A DNA stretch of 62,323 nt. Source: an uncultured Propionibacteriaceae bacterium (GTDB lineage Bacteria > Actinomycetota > Actinomycetes > Propionibacteriales > Propionibacteriaceae). The DNA is taken from NCBI GenBank assembly GCA_945911015.1, contig CAMDZW010000022.1:1-62323 (forward strand). Direction: 5' to 3'. Under the pieces are notes generated by a model. It had not been told where the DNA came from. It saw only the letters and a program-made list of their open reading frames with translations, and made no database searches. The stretch's first letter is position 1. Each line of letters opens with the position of its first letter. Positions 45,885 through 55,010 of this stretch are shown here, piece after piece. Made by a program: the position numbers and the translations under genes.

Positions 45885-46937
45885 ATGGGTCTGGACTCGA
45901 ACCTGGCACAAGCGCTGCTGCTCGCCATCCCGTTGTTCATCGCGGCTGTGGCCGTGGCGGTGATGGTGGTCTCGATCCGTCGGGATCCGCGGTGGCTCGG
46001 CAACGCCTACCTGACCGTGGTGGCACTGGCGATGGTGTTGTTCGCCATCAGTACCTACGACACCGCCGGCGCCGCGATCGTCGGCCTGTTGACCATGGCT
46101 GGCTTTGTCGGTTCGCCGCTGCTGATCCTTGGCATCATCGGATTCCTCATCGTCAACGGCGTCATCACGATCCGCCGCGAGGGGCTTCGGCTGGTCAATG
46201 CGTTGCCGTTGTTGCTCGGTCTGGCACTGTTCGGCGCGGTGATCGTCTTCTTCGCCGGCCTGGCGAGCTCCTCGGTCACCGCAGCAGCTGCGGTGTGGGT
46301 CTTCCTGGTCTGCGTGTGGATCGCCTTTTTGATGTTCTGCATGGTGCTGTACGGCTACGTCTACAGCTGGGTGGTGCAGGGGCGGCGCGTCGACTGGGTC
46401 GTCGTGCTGGGCTCCGGCCTGCGCAAGGACGGCAGTGTGACGCCGCTGTTGGCCCGTCGGGTCGAGAAGGGACTCAAAGTGCAGGCCCGGCAACTGCGCA
46501 AGGGACGGCGAGTGCCGATCATCATGTCGGGGGGCAAGGGCAGCGACGAGATCCGCTCCGAGGCCGAGGCGATGCGTGATCATGCCCTCAGCCAGGGTGC
46601 GGACCCTCAGTTGGTGCTGATCGAGACCGAGTCGACCAACACCGAGGAGAACCTGCGCAACTCCGGCGAGCTTGTCCTGGCCAGCGCGGGGGTACCCGCA
46701 ACGGCCCGCGGGATGATCGTCTCCAGCAATTACCACACTCTGCGCGCGGCAACCTTGGCCCGCGAACTCGACCTGCCGTTGCAGGCCACCGGCGCTCCGG
46801 TGGCGTTCTACTACTGGCCGGCAGCGGCACTGCGAGAGTTCGTGGCGTTGGTGAAACCGCACCTGGTGGCCCACCTGTTGGTCGGTGCCTTGGTCACCGT
46901 GCCCCTCCCGCTGTTGATGTTGGTCCTCAACAACTGA
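45885..46937 (+). CDS. YdcF/DUF218 family membrane protein
   Basis: About 350 residues. The N-terminal half has about six hydrophobic helices (7-30, 40-60, 62-90, 104-125, 132-155). The DUF218 domain (about 165-300) follows: WVVVLGSGLRKDGSVTPLLA, VPIIMSGGKGSDEIRSEAEAM, IETESTNTEENLRNS and GMIVSSNYHTLRA. One or two further helices close the protein. The family includes E. coli YdcF and SanA, tied to envelope or vancomycin tolerance; its reaction is not firmly known. It converges on fumC with a 29-base gap. Confidence 0.9.
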   Translation: MGLDSNLAQALLLAIPLFIAAVAVAVMVVSIRRDPRWLGNAYLTVVALAMVLFAISTYDTAGAAIVGLLTMAGFVGSPLLILGIIGFLIVNGVITIRREGLRLVNALPLLLGLALFGAVIVFFAGLASSSVTAAAAVWVFLVCVWIAFLMFCMVLYGYVYSWVVQGRRVDWVVVLGSGLRKDGSVTPLLARRVEKGLKVQARQLRKGRRVPIIMSGGKGSDEIRSEAEAMRDHALSQGADPQLVLIETESTNTEENLRNSGELVLASAGVPATARGMIVSSNYHTLRAATLARELDLPLQATGAPVAFYYWPAAALREFVALVKPHLVAHLLVGALVTVPLPLLMLVLNN

Positions 46938-46966
46938 TCGCAGCCCGGGTCCAGGCCCGACAAGCG

Positions 46967-48370
46967 TCAGGCGGTCGGTGCCTTGGTCATCGACAAGGTG
47001 TCCAGAGCGGCGTCGAGCTGCTCCTCGGTCACCAGCCCGGACTCGACGAAGCCGAGTTCGACGACGGTCTGGCGGATGGTGGCTCCCTTCGCCAGTGCGG
47101 TCTTGGCGACCTTGGCGGCATTCTCGTAGCCGATGTACTTGTTGAGCGGAGTGACGATCGACGGTGACGACTCGGCCAGCTCGCGGCAGTGCTCCTCATT
47201 GGCGGTGATGCCGTCGACACAACGCTCGGCCAGCAGGTGCGAGACGCTCGACAACAGACGGACCGACTCCAGCACATTGCGCGCCATCACCGGGATCATC
47301 ACGTTCAGCTCGAAGTTGCCCGAGGTGCCGGCCACGGTGACGCAGGCGTCGTTGCCGATCACCTGGGCGGCCACCATGAGCGCGGCCTCACACATGACCG
47401 GGTTGACCTTGCCCGGCATGATCGACGAACCCGGCTGCAGGTCGGGCAGCGCAATCTCGCCCAGTCCCGTACGGGGACCCGACCCCATCCAGCGCAGGTC
47501 GTTGGCGATCTTGGTGATGCCGACCGCGATCGTGCGCAGCGCACCGGACGCCTCGACCAGACCGTCCCGAGCGCCCTGGGCCTCGAAGTGGTCGCGGGCC
47601 TCGGTGAAGCCGATCGAGGTGTCGGCAGCGATCTCGGTGATCACGGCCTGGGCAAATCCGGCCGGGGTGTTGATCCCGGTGCCGACCGCGGTGCCGCCGA
47701 GGGGGAGTTCGCTGACCCGCGGCAGCGCCGCCTGGAGTCGCTCGATCCCGTACCGAACCTGTGCGGCGTAGCCGCCGAACTCCTGACCGAGGGTGACCGG
47801 GGTCGCGTCCATCAGATGGGTACGTCCCGACTTCACCACGCCGGCGAACTCGGTCGCCTTCGCCTCCAAGGAGGTGGCGAGGTGGTCCAGTGCCGGGATC
47901 AGGTCGGTGGTGATCGAGGTGGAGGCAGCGATGTGCACCGCTGAGGGGAAGACGTCATTGCTCGACTGGGAGGCGTTGACGTGGTCGTTGGGATGCACGG
48001 TGCGGCCCAGGATGCGGGTCGCCAAGGTGCCGATGACCTCGTTGGTGTTCATGTTCGACGAGGTGCCCGAACCGGTCTGGAAGACATCGATCGGGAAGTC
48101 ATGGTCGTGCTCGCCGGCGATGACCTGGTCAGCGGCCGACCGGATCGCGTCGGCCATATCGGCCTCGATCACGCCGCGATCGGCATTGGCCTTGGCCGCG
48201 GCCTTCTTGATCCGGCCCAGAGCAGCGATCAGCGCCGGCTCGATGGGGGTGCCCGAGATCGGGAAGTTCTCCACGGCCCGCTGGGTCTGTGCCTGGTAGG
48301 TGGCTGCCGCAGGCACCCGTACCTCACCCATGGTGTCGTGTTCGATGCGGTAGTCGCCGTCAGTGGTCAT
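46967..48370 (-). CDS. fumC: Fumarate hydratase, class II
   Basis: A 467-residue cytosolic TCA-cycle enzyme converting fumarate to malate, of the oxygen-stable, iron-free class. Motifs are [53 protein letters not shown] with the catalytic His, and the family signature [12 protein letters not shown] with the active loop. GGGGAG precedes the ATG at 48370; in-frame ATGs upstream are less likely. It is divergent from the DUF4245 gene, in line with Rv1098c and Rv1100. Confidence 0.97.
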   Translation of the reverse strand: MTTDGDYRIEHDTMGEVRVPAAATYQAQTQRAVENFPISGTPIEPALIAALGRIKKAAAKANADRGVIEADMADAIRSAADQVIAGEHDHDFPIDVFQTGSGTSSNMNTNEVIGTLATRILGRTVHPNDHVNASQSSNDVFPSAVHIAASTSITTDLIPALDHLATSLEAKATEFAGVVKSGRTHLMDATPVTLGQEFGGYAAQVRYGIERLQAALPRVSELPLGGTAVGTGINTPAGFAQAVITEIAADTSIGFTEARDHFEAQGARDGLVEASGALRTIAVGITKIANDLRWMGSGPRTGLGEIALPDLQPGSSIMPGKVNPVMCEAALMVAAQVIGNDACVTVAGTSGNFELNVMIPVMARNVLESVRLLSSVSHLLAERCVDGITANEEHCRELAESSPSIVTPLNKYIGYENAAKVAKTALAKGATIRQTVVELGFVESGLVTEEQLDAALDTLSMTKAPTA

Positions 48371-48434
48371 GGTGCTCCCCTCGTTGCTCATGGGGGTCAT
48401 TGTGTCAGCCGGTACGGCGGTCGGCGACAATGGG

Positions 48435-49037
48435 ATGGTGTCGAGATCCACCGAGCCTGCGGACAATCCCGAACTCACGGCCCCCCAGCCGGCGACGGGA
48501 CGTCCTGGTCGACCCCGGGCCAAGCGGGAGTCCACTGGTGGCGACATGGTCCGTTCACTGCTGGTGCTGTTGATCCCGCTGGTGCTGATCAGCTTGTTCT
48601 TCATGAGTCGCGAGGTCGACCTCGCCGGGGACGATCCGGTCGAGTGGGAGCAACTGATCGCGGTCGCTGACGACGAGGCGGAGTTCGTCCCGGTCGCGCC
48701 GCGGAACATGCCCCAGACCTGGACACCGGTCCGGATGAAGTGGGAACCCGGCACCGACGGCCGGGATCAGCGATGGATGGTCGGCTGGCTGAGCCCGGAC
48801 CAGATCTTCTTCGCGGTCGAGCAGAGCAATGTCGACCCGCGCGCGATGATCGAACGCGTCACCCGGAACGGTTCCCCCGATGGCACCTCCGAGGCGATGG
48901 GCCAGACCTGGCAGCGGTATGTCTCCGAGGACGGTCGGACCCGGTCGCTGGTGCTGGTCGGTGATGACGTCACCACCATCGTGGTCGCCGACGCCAGCTA
49001 TGCCGAACTCGAGGCTTTCGCCGACACCGTGTCGTGA
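48435..49037 (+). CDS. DUF4245 family membrane-anchored protein
   Basis: About 200 residues. The first 37 are polar (Pro, Arg, Glu), followed by one membrane helix at about 38-56 ([19 protein letters not shown]) and an extracytoplasmic domain. [41 protein letters not shown] and [19 protein letters not shown] are characteristic of the actinobacterial DUF4245 family (Rv1100 type). No function is established. ATG 48435 is used; GTG at 48438 is next to it. It converges on xseB with a 7-base gap. Confidence 0.88.
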   Translation: MVSRSTEPADNPELTAPQPATGRPGRPRAKRESTGGDMVRSLLVLLIPLVLISLFFMSREVDLAGDDPVEWEQLIAVADDEAEFVPVAPRNMPQTWTPVRMKWEPGTDGRDQRWMVGWLSPDQIFFAVEQSNVDPRAMIERVTRNGSPDGTSEAMGQTWQRYVSEDGRTRSLVLVGDDVTTIVVADASYAELEAFADTVS

Positions 49038-49044
49038 GCTGGCC

Positions 49045-49257
49045 TCAGTCGGATTCACCACGCTCGGCGATCCGGGCCTCGATCCTCTCTTGGGCCCCGT
49101 CCAGCCGGGCCCGGCACAGTGCAGCGAGTGCTTCGCCCTTTTCCCACAGGGCAAGGGATTCCTCGAGGGGAGCTCCGGCTTCGAGCTGGGCCACCACCTC
49201 GACCAACTGCTGGCGGGCCTGCTCATAGGTGAGGGTGTCGTCGACCTTGTCGGTCAT
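49045..49257 (-). CDS. xseB: Exodeoxyribonuclease VII small subunit
   Basis: A 70-residue helical protein that binds several-fold to the large subunit and is needed for exonuclease VII, which degrades single-stranded DNA from both ends. The family pattern LTYEQARQQLVEVVAQLEAG, then APLEESLALWEKGEALAALC, is clear. The ATG overlaps the xseA stop in an ATGA, ensuring coupled synthesis. Confidence 0.95.
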   Translation of the reverse strand: MTDKVDDTLTYEQARQQLVEVVAQLEAGAPLEESLALWEKGEALAALCRARLDGAQERIEARIAERGESD

Positions 49258-50498
49258 GGTTGCTCCTCGGCGTCAGGATCGGGATCAGGATGGGTGGCGA
49301 GAACGGTGGTGTCCACTCTGCCGGAGGCGAGATGGAGAGTGACCGGGTCGCCGGGGGAGACCCGGTCGGCCGAGACCAGAGCATGTCCGTCGGCACCGAC
49401 GGCAAGGGTGTAGCCGCGTTCCAGCGTTGCTCGCGGCGACAGGGCCCGGCACCGGGCCACCAGATGCCCGATCGAGGTCCGTTCGGTCGACACCGTACGG
49501 GAGACGCTGCGGCTGAGCCGGTCGGCCAGCTGGTCGACCTGTTCGCGGTGGATCTGCACCGTCGCGGTCGGTGCCTGCAGGACCGGACGCGACGCCAGCG
49601 CCGCGAGCTGTTCCCGGTCGCGCCGCAGCCGAAGCCGTACGGCATGGTCGAGGCGAGTGAGCACCTGGTCGAGTCGATCACGTTCCTGGGCCGCATCGGG
49701 GACGACCAGCTTGGCGGCATCGGTGGGTGTGGAGGCGCGGACGTCGGCGACCAGATCCAGGATGGGGGAGTCGACCTCGTGGCCGATCGCGCTGACCACC
49801 GGGGTGCGACAGACCGCGACAGCCCGGACCAGGGCTTCGTTGGAGAACGGCAGCAGGTCCTCCAGGGAACCACCACCGCGGGCCATGACGATCACCTCGA
49901 CATCGGCGTCCTCGTCGAGACGACGGACCGCAGCCACCAACTGGTCGACCGCTTGGGGGCCCTGGACCAGGGAGTGGACCGGGCGGACGACGGCGGCGGG
50001 CCAGCGACGGGCGATGTTCTCGACGACATCCTTCTCCGCGGCACTGCCCTGGGCCGAGACCAGCCCGATCGTCTGTGGCAGGAACGGCAGGCTCTTCTTG
50101 CGTCGAGGATCGAACAGCCCTTCGGCCTGCAGCATCCGCTTCAACTGCTCGAGCCGGGCCAGTAGCATGCCTTCGCCGACCACCCGGATCTCGTCACAGG
50201 TGAAGGAAAAGCGTCCGCTGCGGATGTAGAAGTGCGGTTTGAGATGGGCGACGACGGTGGCCCCGTCGGCGAGGGGGCCGACGGCATCAAGCACCTGAGG
50301 GGTTGCGGTCACCGAGGCCGACACCTCACCGAGCTTGTCCCGCAGCGTCAGGAAGACCAAAGAGCTGCCCGAGCGGCGATTGATCTCGATCACCTGGGCC
50401 TCGACCCAGATCCAGCCGAGTCGGGAGATCCACTGTTCCACGCCCTGCGCGACCCGCCGCAGCGGTTGCGGCTGCTCGGGAGAGGAGTCCAGTGCCAT
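49254..50498 (-). CDS. xseA: Exodeoxyribonuclease VII large subunit
   Basis: A 414-residue catalytic subunit. The N-terminal OB-fold (about 20-110) includes WVEAQVIEINRRSGSSLVFLTLRD. The catalytic core has FLPQTIGLVSAQGSAAEKDVV, VIVMARGGGSLEDLLPFSNE and VVSAIGHEVDSPILDLVADVRASTPTDAA, all diagnostic. A long coiled coil follows (about 275-345), then the C-terminal LERGYTLAVGADGHALVS. ATG 50498 is preferred over the GTG at 50507 because a TAGGGT box sits exactly 7 bases before it. Order xseA-xseB as in Rv1108c-Rv1107c. Confidence 0.96.
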   Translation of the reverse strand: MALDSSPEQPQPLRRVAQGVEQWISRLGWIWVEAQVIEINRRSGSSLVFLTLRDKLGEVSASVTATPQVLDAVGPLADGATVVAHLKPHFYIRSGRFSFTCDEIRVVGEGMLLARLEQLKRMLQAEGLFDPRRKKSLPFLPQTIGLVSAQGSAAEKDVVENIARRWPAAVVRPVHSLVQGPQAVDQLVAAVRRLDEDADVEVIVMARGGGSLEDLLPFSNEALVRAVAVCRTPVVSAIGHEVDSPILDLVADVRASTPTDAAKLVVPDAAQERDRLDQVLTRLDHAVRLRLRRDREQLAALASRPVLQAPTATVQIHREQVDQLADRLSRSVSRTVSTERTSIGHLVARCRALSPRATLERGYTLAVGADGHALVSADRVSPGDPVTLHLASGRVDTTVLATHPDPDPDAEEQP

Positions 50499-50505
50499 GG
50501 GCGAC

Positions 50506-50511
50506 ACCCTA
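50506..50511 (-). promoter_or_regulatory. Putative -10 box (TAGGGT) for xseAB, leaderless-type
   Basis: TAGGGT on the minus strand ends 7 bases before the xseA ATG. Confidence 0.5.
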
Positions 50512-50529
50512 ACGTTCGGTGAATCGCAG

Positions 50530-50535
50530 TAGGTT
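50530..50535 (+). promoter_or_regulatory. Putative -10 box (TAGGTT), leaderless-type
   Basis: TAGGTT ends six bases before the GTG at 50542. It is back to back with the xseA -10 box. Confidence 0.45.
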
Positions 50536-50541
50536 GGTGAC

Positions 50542-51129
50542 GTGACCGATTACGTGGCCCCACCCCCTGATGGCAAGGACTGGACCTGGGTGATCGAACG
50601 CCCGTGCCCGGATTGCGGCTATGACGCCGCCCAGAACTCTGCGGCTGAACTGCCCGGGCTGATCCAGCTGCTCACTTTGCCGTGGGCGAGCGTGCTCACC
50701 GCCGATGATGTCCGGGTGCGGCCCGCACCCCACACCTGGTCACCGTTGGAATACGGCTGCCATGTCCGCGATGTCGCGACGGTCTTCGCCGAGCGGACCC
50801 GGCTGATGCTGTCCGAGGACGGCCCGACCTTCGCCAACTGGGACCAGGACCAGGCCGCGGTCGACGGCAGCTACCACCTGGCTGACCCGGCACAGGTGAC
50901 CGACGAACTCGCCGCCGCAGCCGGCGCCTGGGCCGATCTGTACCAGACCGTGGCCGACCATCAGTGGGACCGGCAGGGCTTCCGTGGCGATGGTGCACCG
51001 TTCAGTGTGCTGACCCTGGGCCGGTACGGCATGCACGACCTCGCCCATCACCTGGTCGACGTCGGCGCAGCCCACCCCATCGATGCCCGCCCCGCCGACC
51101 AGGGGCCCGGTGAAGGGACACCCCGGTGA
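50542..51129 (+). CDS. DinB superfamily protein
   Basis: A 195-residue protein with the four-helix DinB/YfiT fold. VIERPCPDCGYDA at the start has a CxxC pair that may bind metal. The three His of the DinB metal site can be assigned to HTWSPLEYGCHVRD and HDLAHHL. DinB proteins include thiol-dependent S-transferases that use bacillithiol or, in Actinobacteria, mycothiol, so this may be a mycothiol-linked enzyme; that is inference. Its stop overlaps the methyltransferase start in a GTGA. Confidence 0.8.
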   Translation: MTDYVAPPPDGKDWTWVIERPCPDCGYDAAQNSAAELPGLIQLLTLPWASVLTADDVRVRPAPHTWSPLEYGCHVRDVATVFAERTRLMLSEDGPTFANWDQDQAAVDGSYHLADPAQVTDELAAAAGAWADLYQTVADHQWDRQGFRGDGAPFSVLTLGRYGMHDLAHHLVDVGAAHPIDARPADQGPGEGTPR

Positions 51130-52016
51130 GTCACTACTCCCAGGATCCGTACTCGCCTCACCCCCAGGGGCAGTGGGAGGCGACCCCGTACAGTGCCGCG
51201 AGTCCGTACCAGCCAGAGCCGTCTCCTCAGACGTACGTGCCGTCGATCCCACCGCAGCTGTTGGGGGCGTGGCAGCTCGAGGAAAGGGGTCAACCCGAGG
51301 GATGGGACTTCTCCTCGTTGGTGGGGCGAGTCACCGAGTCGACGCTGCCGTGGAACCTGGAGCGGATCTACCGCGAGGCGATGCGCCTGTCGCGCCATGT
51401 GCTGGACATGGGCACCGGCGGGGGAGAGTTCCTCAAACGGTTCGCCGCCGTCCTGCCCAGTGACACCGTCGCCACCGAGGGGTGGGCGCCCAACATCCCG
51501 GTCGCCGAGGAGGCGCTCGCTCCATTGGGCATCACCGTGGTGCCCCATGACCCGACCACCGATGCGGTGATGCCGTTCCCGGACCACCGGTTCGACCTGA
51601 TCCTCAATCGCCATGAGGCCTACCGGCCCGAAGAGGTGGCCCGAGTCCTGTCGCCGGGCGGGGTCTTCGTGACCCAGCAGGTCGGCGGGTTGGAGCTGTC
51701 GGAGCTGCACGAGCTGACCGGCAAACGGCCCGAACATCCCGAGGTCAACCTGCGCCAGATGACCCAGGACCTGACCGATGCCGGGCTCGAGGTCGTCGAC
51801 GACGGCGAGGACCGCAACGGGTACTACGAGTTTGCTGATGTGGCCGCCCTGGTGGCCTATCTGCAGTTCGTGCCGTGGGACGTACCGAGCGACTTCTCGG
51901 TCGACCGCTACCGCGGTGTGCTGTGGGAACTGCACCGTCGCGGACCGATGCAGGGCGAACCGCTGCGGCTGACCAAGATCCGGTTCTGGCTGCGTGCCCG
52001 CAAGCCCATCATGTGA
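51126..52016 (+). CDS. Class I SAM-dependent methyltransferase
   Basis: A 296-residue protein. The first 40 residues are Tyr/Pro/Ser/Gln-rich and disordered. The SAM-binding core starts at RHVLDMGTGGGEFLKRF (about 90-106), followed by FDLILNRHEAYRPEEVARVLSPGGVFVTQQVGG split over two strands typical of the UbiE/Methyltransf_11 group. The C-terminal region (WELHRRGPMQGEPLRLTKIR) is less typical. Coupled to the DinB gene through GTGA. Substrate unknown. Confidence 0.87.
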   Translation: MSHYSQDPYSPHPQGQWEATPYSAASPYQPEPSPQTYVPSIPPQLLGAWQLEERGQPEGWDFSSLVGRVTESTLPWNLERIYREAMRLSRHVLDMGTGGGEFLKRFAAVLPSDTVATEGWAPNIPVAEEALAPLGITVVPHDPTTDAVMPFPDHRFDLILNRHEAYRPEEVARVLSPGGVFVTQQVGGLELSELHELTGKRPEHPEVNLRQMTQDLTDAGLEVVDDGEDRNGYYEFADVAALVAYLQFVPWDVPSDFSVDRYRGVLWELHRRGPMQGEPLRLTKIRFWLRARKPIM

Positions 52017-52022
52017 CCTGCC

Positions 52023-52028
52023 TACACT
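52023..52028 (+). promoter_or_regulatory. Putative -10 box (TACACT) for ispH, leaderless-type
   Basis: TACACT ends six bases before the ATG at 52035. Confidence 0.5.
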
Positions 52029-52034
52029 GGGCCC

Positions 52035-53033
52035 ATGGCCGATCAGTTGACCAGTACGGTGTCCCTTCCCCATCCCGGTGCCCCCGGTGAGAAGCGGGTC
52101 GTCGTTGCGGCCCCGCGAGGCTACTGCGCCGGGGTCGATCGGGCCGTGATCACCGTGGAGAAGGCCCTCGACCGGTACGGTCCGCCGGTCTATGTCCGCA
52201 AGCAGATCGTCCACAACAAGCATGTCGTGGAGGACCTGGCCGCCCGCGGCGCGATCTTCGTCGAGGAGCTCGACGAGGTGCCCGAGGGCTCAACCGTCGT
52301 CTTCTCCGCCCATGGTGTGTCGCCCGCGGTGCGGACCGAGGCCGGCGGTCGGAGCCTGAAGACGATCGATGCCACCTGCCCGTTGGTCACGAAGGTCCAC
52401 AATGAGGCCCGCCGCTTTGCCCGTGAGGACCGGGAGATCCTGCTGATCGGGCATGCCGGTCACGAGGAGGTCGAAGGCACCTCCGGAGTGGCCCCCGAGA
52501 ACATCACTTTGGTCCAGTCTCCCGAGGAGGCCGATCTGGTCGAGGTCAAGGATCCGACCAAGGTGTCGTGGCTGAGCCAGACGACACTGAGTGTGGACGA
52601 GACGATGGAGACCGTCCAGCGACTCCGGGCCCGGTTCCCGCTGCTGCAGGACCCGCCCAGCGATGACATCTGCTATGCCACCTCCAACCGGCAGGCGGCA
52701 GTGAAGCAGATCGCCGCCCACTCCGATCTGGTGATCGTGGTCGGCTCGGCGAACTCGTCGAACTCGGTCCGGCTCGTCGAGGTCGCCCTCGACGCCGGGG
52801 CCAAGGCAGCCCATCGTGTCGACAATGCCGGCGAGGTCGATCTGGCCTGGCTCGACGGGGTGGCCTCGGTCGGTGTCACCTCCGGGGCCTCGGTGCCTGA
52901 TGACTTGGTACGTGGCGTCCTGGATCTTCTTGTGGAACAAGGGTTCCCGGTGGCCGAGGAAGAGCGCCTCGCCGAGGAGAACCTCGTCTTCGCCCTGCCG
53001 CCCGAGCTCCGCAAGGATCTCAAGGAGACCTGA
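52035..53033 (+). CDS. ispH: 4-hydroxy-3-methylbut-2-enyl diphosphate reductase
   Basis: A 332-residue iron-sulfur enzyme catalysing the last step of the MEP isoprenoid pathway, yielding isopentenyl and dimethylallyl diphosphate. The three cluster-binding cysteines are in RGYCAGV (31), DATCPLV (115) and [11 protein letters not shown] (about 213). HGVSP and the [11 protein letters not shown] loop complete the active site. It corresponds to Rv1110 after xseAB. A GC-rich terminator hairpin follows the stop and marks the end of the conserved core before island B. Confidence 0.97.
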   Translation: MADQLTSTVSLPHPGAPGEKRVVVAAPRGYCAGVDRAVITVEKALDRYGPPVYVRKQIVHNKHVVEDLAARGAIFVEELDEVPEGSTVVFSAHGVSPAVRTEAGGRSLKTIDATCPLVTKVHNEARRFAREDREILLIGHAGHEEVEGTSGVAPENITLVQSPEEADLVEVKDPTKVSWLSQTTLSVDETMETVQRLRARFPLLQDPPSDDICYATSNRQAAVKQIAAHSDLVIVVGSANSSNSVRLVEVALDAGAKAAHRVDNAGEVDLAWLDGVASVGVTSGASVPDDLVRGVLDLLVEQGFPVAEEERLAEENLVFALPPELRKDLKET

Positions 53034-53038
53034 CCCTC

Positions 53039-53076
53039 CCCCGGGAGCGGGGAGCCCCGAGGCCACGCTCCCGGGG
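53039..53076 (+). terminator. Terminator hairpin after ispH
   Basis: CCCCGGGAGCG and CGCTCCCGGGG form an 11-bp perfect stem with a 16-base loop, starting 6 bases after the ispH stop. A T6 run at 53146-53151 further on may mark a second termination point. The 162-base gap has no gene. Confidence 0.7.
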
Positions 53077-53169
53077 CTGCCGCTGCAGATCCTGCCCGTC
53101 CCCGACGGTGCCTTCCCGGAGATGTCGCGGGGTCGGGCACGCCGGTTTTTTGGGCTGGGACCCACAGAT

Positions 53170-53183
53170 CCGAAGCGCTTCGG
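53170..53183. promoter_or_regulatory. LacI-type operator 1 of island B (CCGAAGCGCTTCGG)
   Basis: A perfect 14-bp palindrome with a central CG, directly in front of the ribosome binding region of the propeller gene at 53196. It shares the AAGCG(C/T)TT core with the site at 57157-57170. It is placed to let the LacI protein of this operon repress its own transcription. Confidence 0.65.
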
Positions 53184-53195
53184 TAAGGTGGGGGC

Positions 53196-55010
53196 GTGGA
53201 TGATCTGGGAGTGTTGGTCGACGTGGCGGAGGCACGCACCGCAGCGGTCTGTGTCCGTGGCGAGCTGGCACGGCTGGTGATTGCAGCCCGCGGCTGGGTG
53301 CTGGTGGTTGATCCACTGACCGGGACCTGTGACCAGCTGCACTTCGAGGATGACGACTATCCCTACACCTGCATGGCAACCCGATCGGGGATGTTCTGGA
53401 CCGGGGCCGGCGACCAGCTGATCCGGGTCGACCCGTTCACCGCGACGCTGACCACCCTGCGGCCCCTGCCGGAGGAGGACATCGTCGGTTTCGGACTCGC
53501 CGAAGGCCCCGACGGACGGATCTGGGCCACCACCCACCCGCACTGTCGCCTCATCATGGTCGACCCCGACACCCTGGCGACCGAGGAGGGCCCACGGCTC
53601 AGCGACACCGAGAGCTATGTCGCCCACCTGGCGGTCGACGACGACGGCTGGCTGTGGGCCGGCGTCGGCACCGAACACCGCGACCTGGTCATGGTCTCTC
53701 CCCAGGGCGAACTCACCTCCCTGGTCCCTGCACAGGACCGCGCCGTCGGCACCGGCTGGGTGCACCGCGGCATCGACGGCGAGATCTATGCCCATGCCGA
53801 AGCGACCGAATTGCACCCCCAGGTGAGCAACAACCTCGTCACCGCCAGTTCCTGGCAGCGTTGTCGCGCGGGCCAGCGCACACCGGTCCCGGCCTCCGAG
53901 GTGGCCCCCTCGGTCACGGCAGGTCGCGGTTTCGGACGGATCCACACCCCGGTGCCGGCTCCTTGGCAGGTCGAACGACTGGCCCTGCCCGATCACGAAC
54001 TCGTCGTCTCCGGCCCGTTCGGCGAGCGTGTGGTCCGGCTCGACTACCGCTCCGCCGGGGCTTCGCTCTCGCCCTTCGTCCGGGTCGGGGAGACCGATCT
54101 GGTCGGGACCTCCAACCATCCACTGCGCTTCCACCGGTACGACACCACGGCCGAGCAGGGCACCGTCCATCCCAGCGGTCACTTCAGCGAGGCCGGTGGC
54201 AATGTCGCGGCCTGGGCCGAACAATGTGGCCAGTGGTACGGCGCGGCCTATCTCGGTGGTCACCTCTACCGGTGGGATCCCCACGCCCCGGTCGAACTCG
54301 GCAGCAATCCCAGCCATCTGAGTGTCGTGCCCGAGGCGGCGCGGCCGCGTTGCGCTGTCGGACATCCCGACGGATCCCATGTCATCTGGGGTGGCTACGG
54401 CGACTACGGACAAGCCGGCGGCGCTTTGGTGGTGCACCGGGTGAGCGATGACCAGTCGAGCGTCCTCAGTCACCAAGCATTCGCCCCTGCCCAGTCCCCG
54501 ATTGCGCTCGCCGTCGACGGCGACGGTGATCTGTGGGTCGGCACCTGTGTCGAAACGCCGGGAGGAGCGCAGTCCGTGGCGACCAGTGGTGCCGTGGTTC
54601 ATCTGGCGTGGCCGGAGTTGACCGTACGCAACACCTGGACTCCGCTGCCCCAGGTCCGCAGCTGGGCCGCAGTCTGCCCGGCCGCCGATGGCACCGTGCA
54701 CCTGGTGAGCCGGGACGGCTGGCATGTCCACCTCGATCCGGCCACCGGTGAGAATCTACGGGTTGACGACTGGACCGGCGACGGGACCGTGCCGTACGGC
54801 GGCGTCATCACCACGGGGCATTGGGTGGAGATCGTGCAAGCTACCGCGATCAACCGGATCGGTCTGGGCGACCACAGCATCGTCCGTACCCCGGTGACCG
54901 ATGGGCCCATCACCGTCGGTGGTGCGAGGATCGGAGCGGATCTGTATGTCGGATGCGGGTCCCATCTGGCCCGCATGACGACCGGGCCGCTGGAGGAGGA
55001 ATCGCCATGA
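53196..55010 (+). CDS. Cytosolic beta-propeller protein, coupled to a LacI regulator
   Basis: A 604-residue protein with no signal peptide and no membrane helix. Repeated blades are recognisable from motifs such as GFGLAEGPDGRIWATTHPHC, VAHLAVDDDGWLWAGVGTEH and LAVDGDGDLWVGTC, of the kind seen in NHL, virginiamycin-B-lyase-like and two-component-propeller repeats. Several His, Tyr and Asp residues lie at blade edges. Candidate roles are an intracellular oligosaccharide lyase (family 22 lyases are cytosolic propellers) or a ligand-sensing partner of the regulator. GTG 53196 follows AAGGTGGGG. Its stop overlaps the LacI ATG (ATGA), so the two proteins are made together. The family is not recognised. 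Confidence 0.72.
   Translation: MDDLGVLVDVAEARTAAVCVRGELARLVIAARGWVLVVDPLTGTCDQLHFEDDDYPYTCMATRSGMFWTGAGDQLIRVDPFTATLTTLRPLPEEDIVGFGLAEGPDGRIWATTHPHCRLIMVDPDTLATEEGPRLSDTESYVAHLAVDDDGWLWAGVGTEHRDLVMVSPQGELTSLVPAQDRAVGTGWVHRGIDGEIYAHAEATELHPQVSNNLVTASSWQRCRAGQRTPVPASEVAPSVTAGRGFGRIHTPVPAPWQVERLALPDHELVVSGPFGERVVRLDYRSAGASLSPFVRVGETDLVGTSNHPLRFHRYDTTAEQGTVHPSGHFSEAGGNVAAWAEQCGQWYGAAYLGGHLYRWDPHAPVELGSNPSHLSVVPEAARPRCAVGHPDGSHVIWGGYGDYGQAGGALVVHRVSDDQSSVLSHQAFAPAQSPIALAVDGDGDLWVGTCVETPGGAQSVATSGAVVHLAWPELTVRNTWTPLPQVRSWAAVCPAADGTVHLVSRDGWHVHLDPATGENLRVDDWTGDGTVPYGGVITTGHWVEIVQATAINRIGLGDHSIVRTPVTDGPITVGGARIGADLYVGCGSHLARMTTGPLEEESP

Noticed and set aside
52290..54731. An 813-codon open frame on the minus strand
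   Set aside because: It is antisense to ispH and the propeller gene, both clearly coding on the plus strand, and its translation has shadow-like composition.
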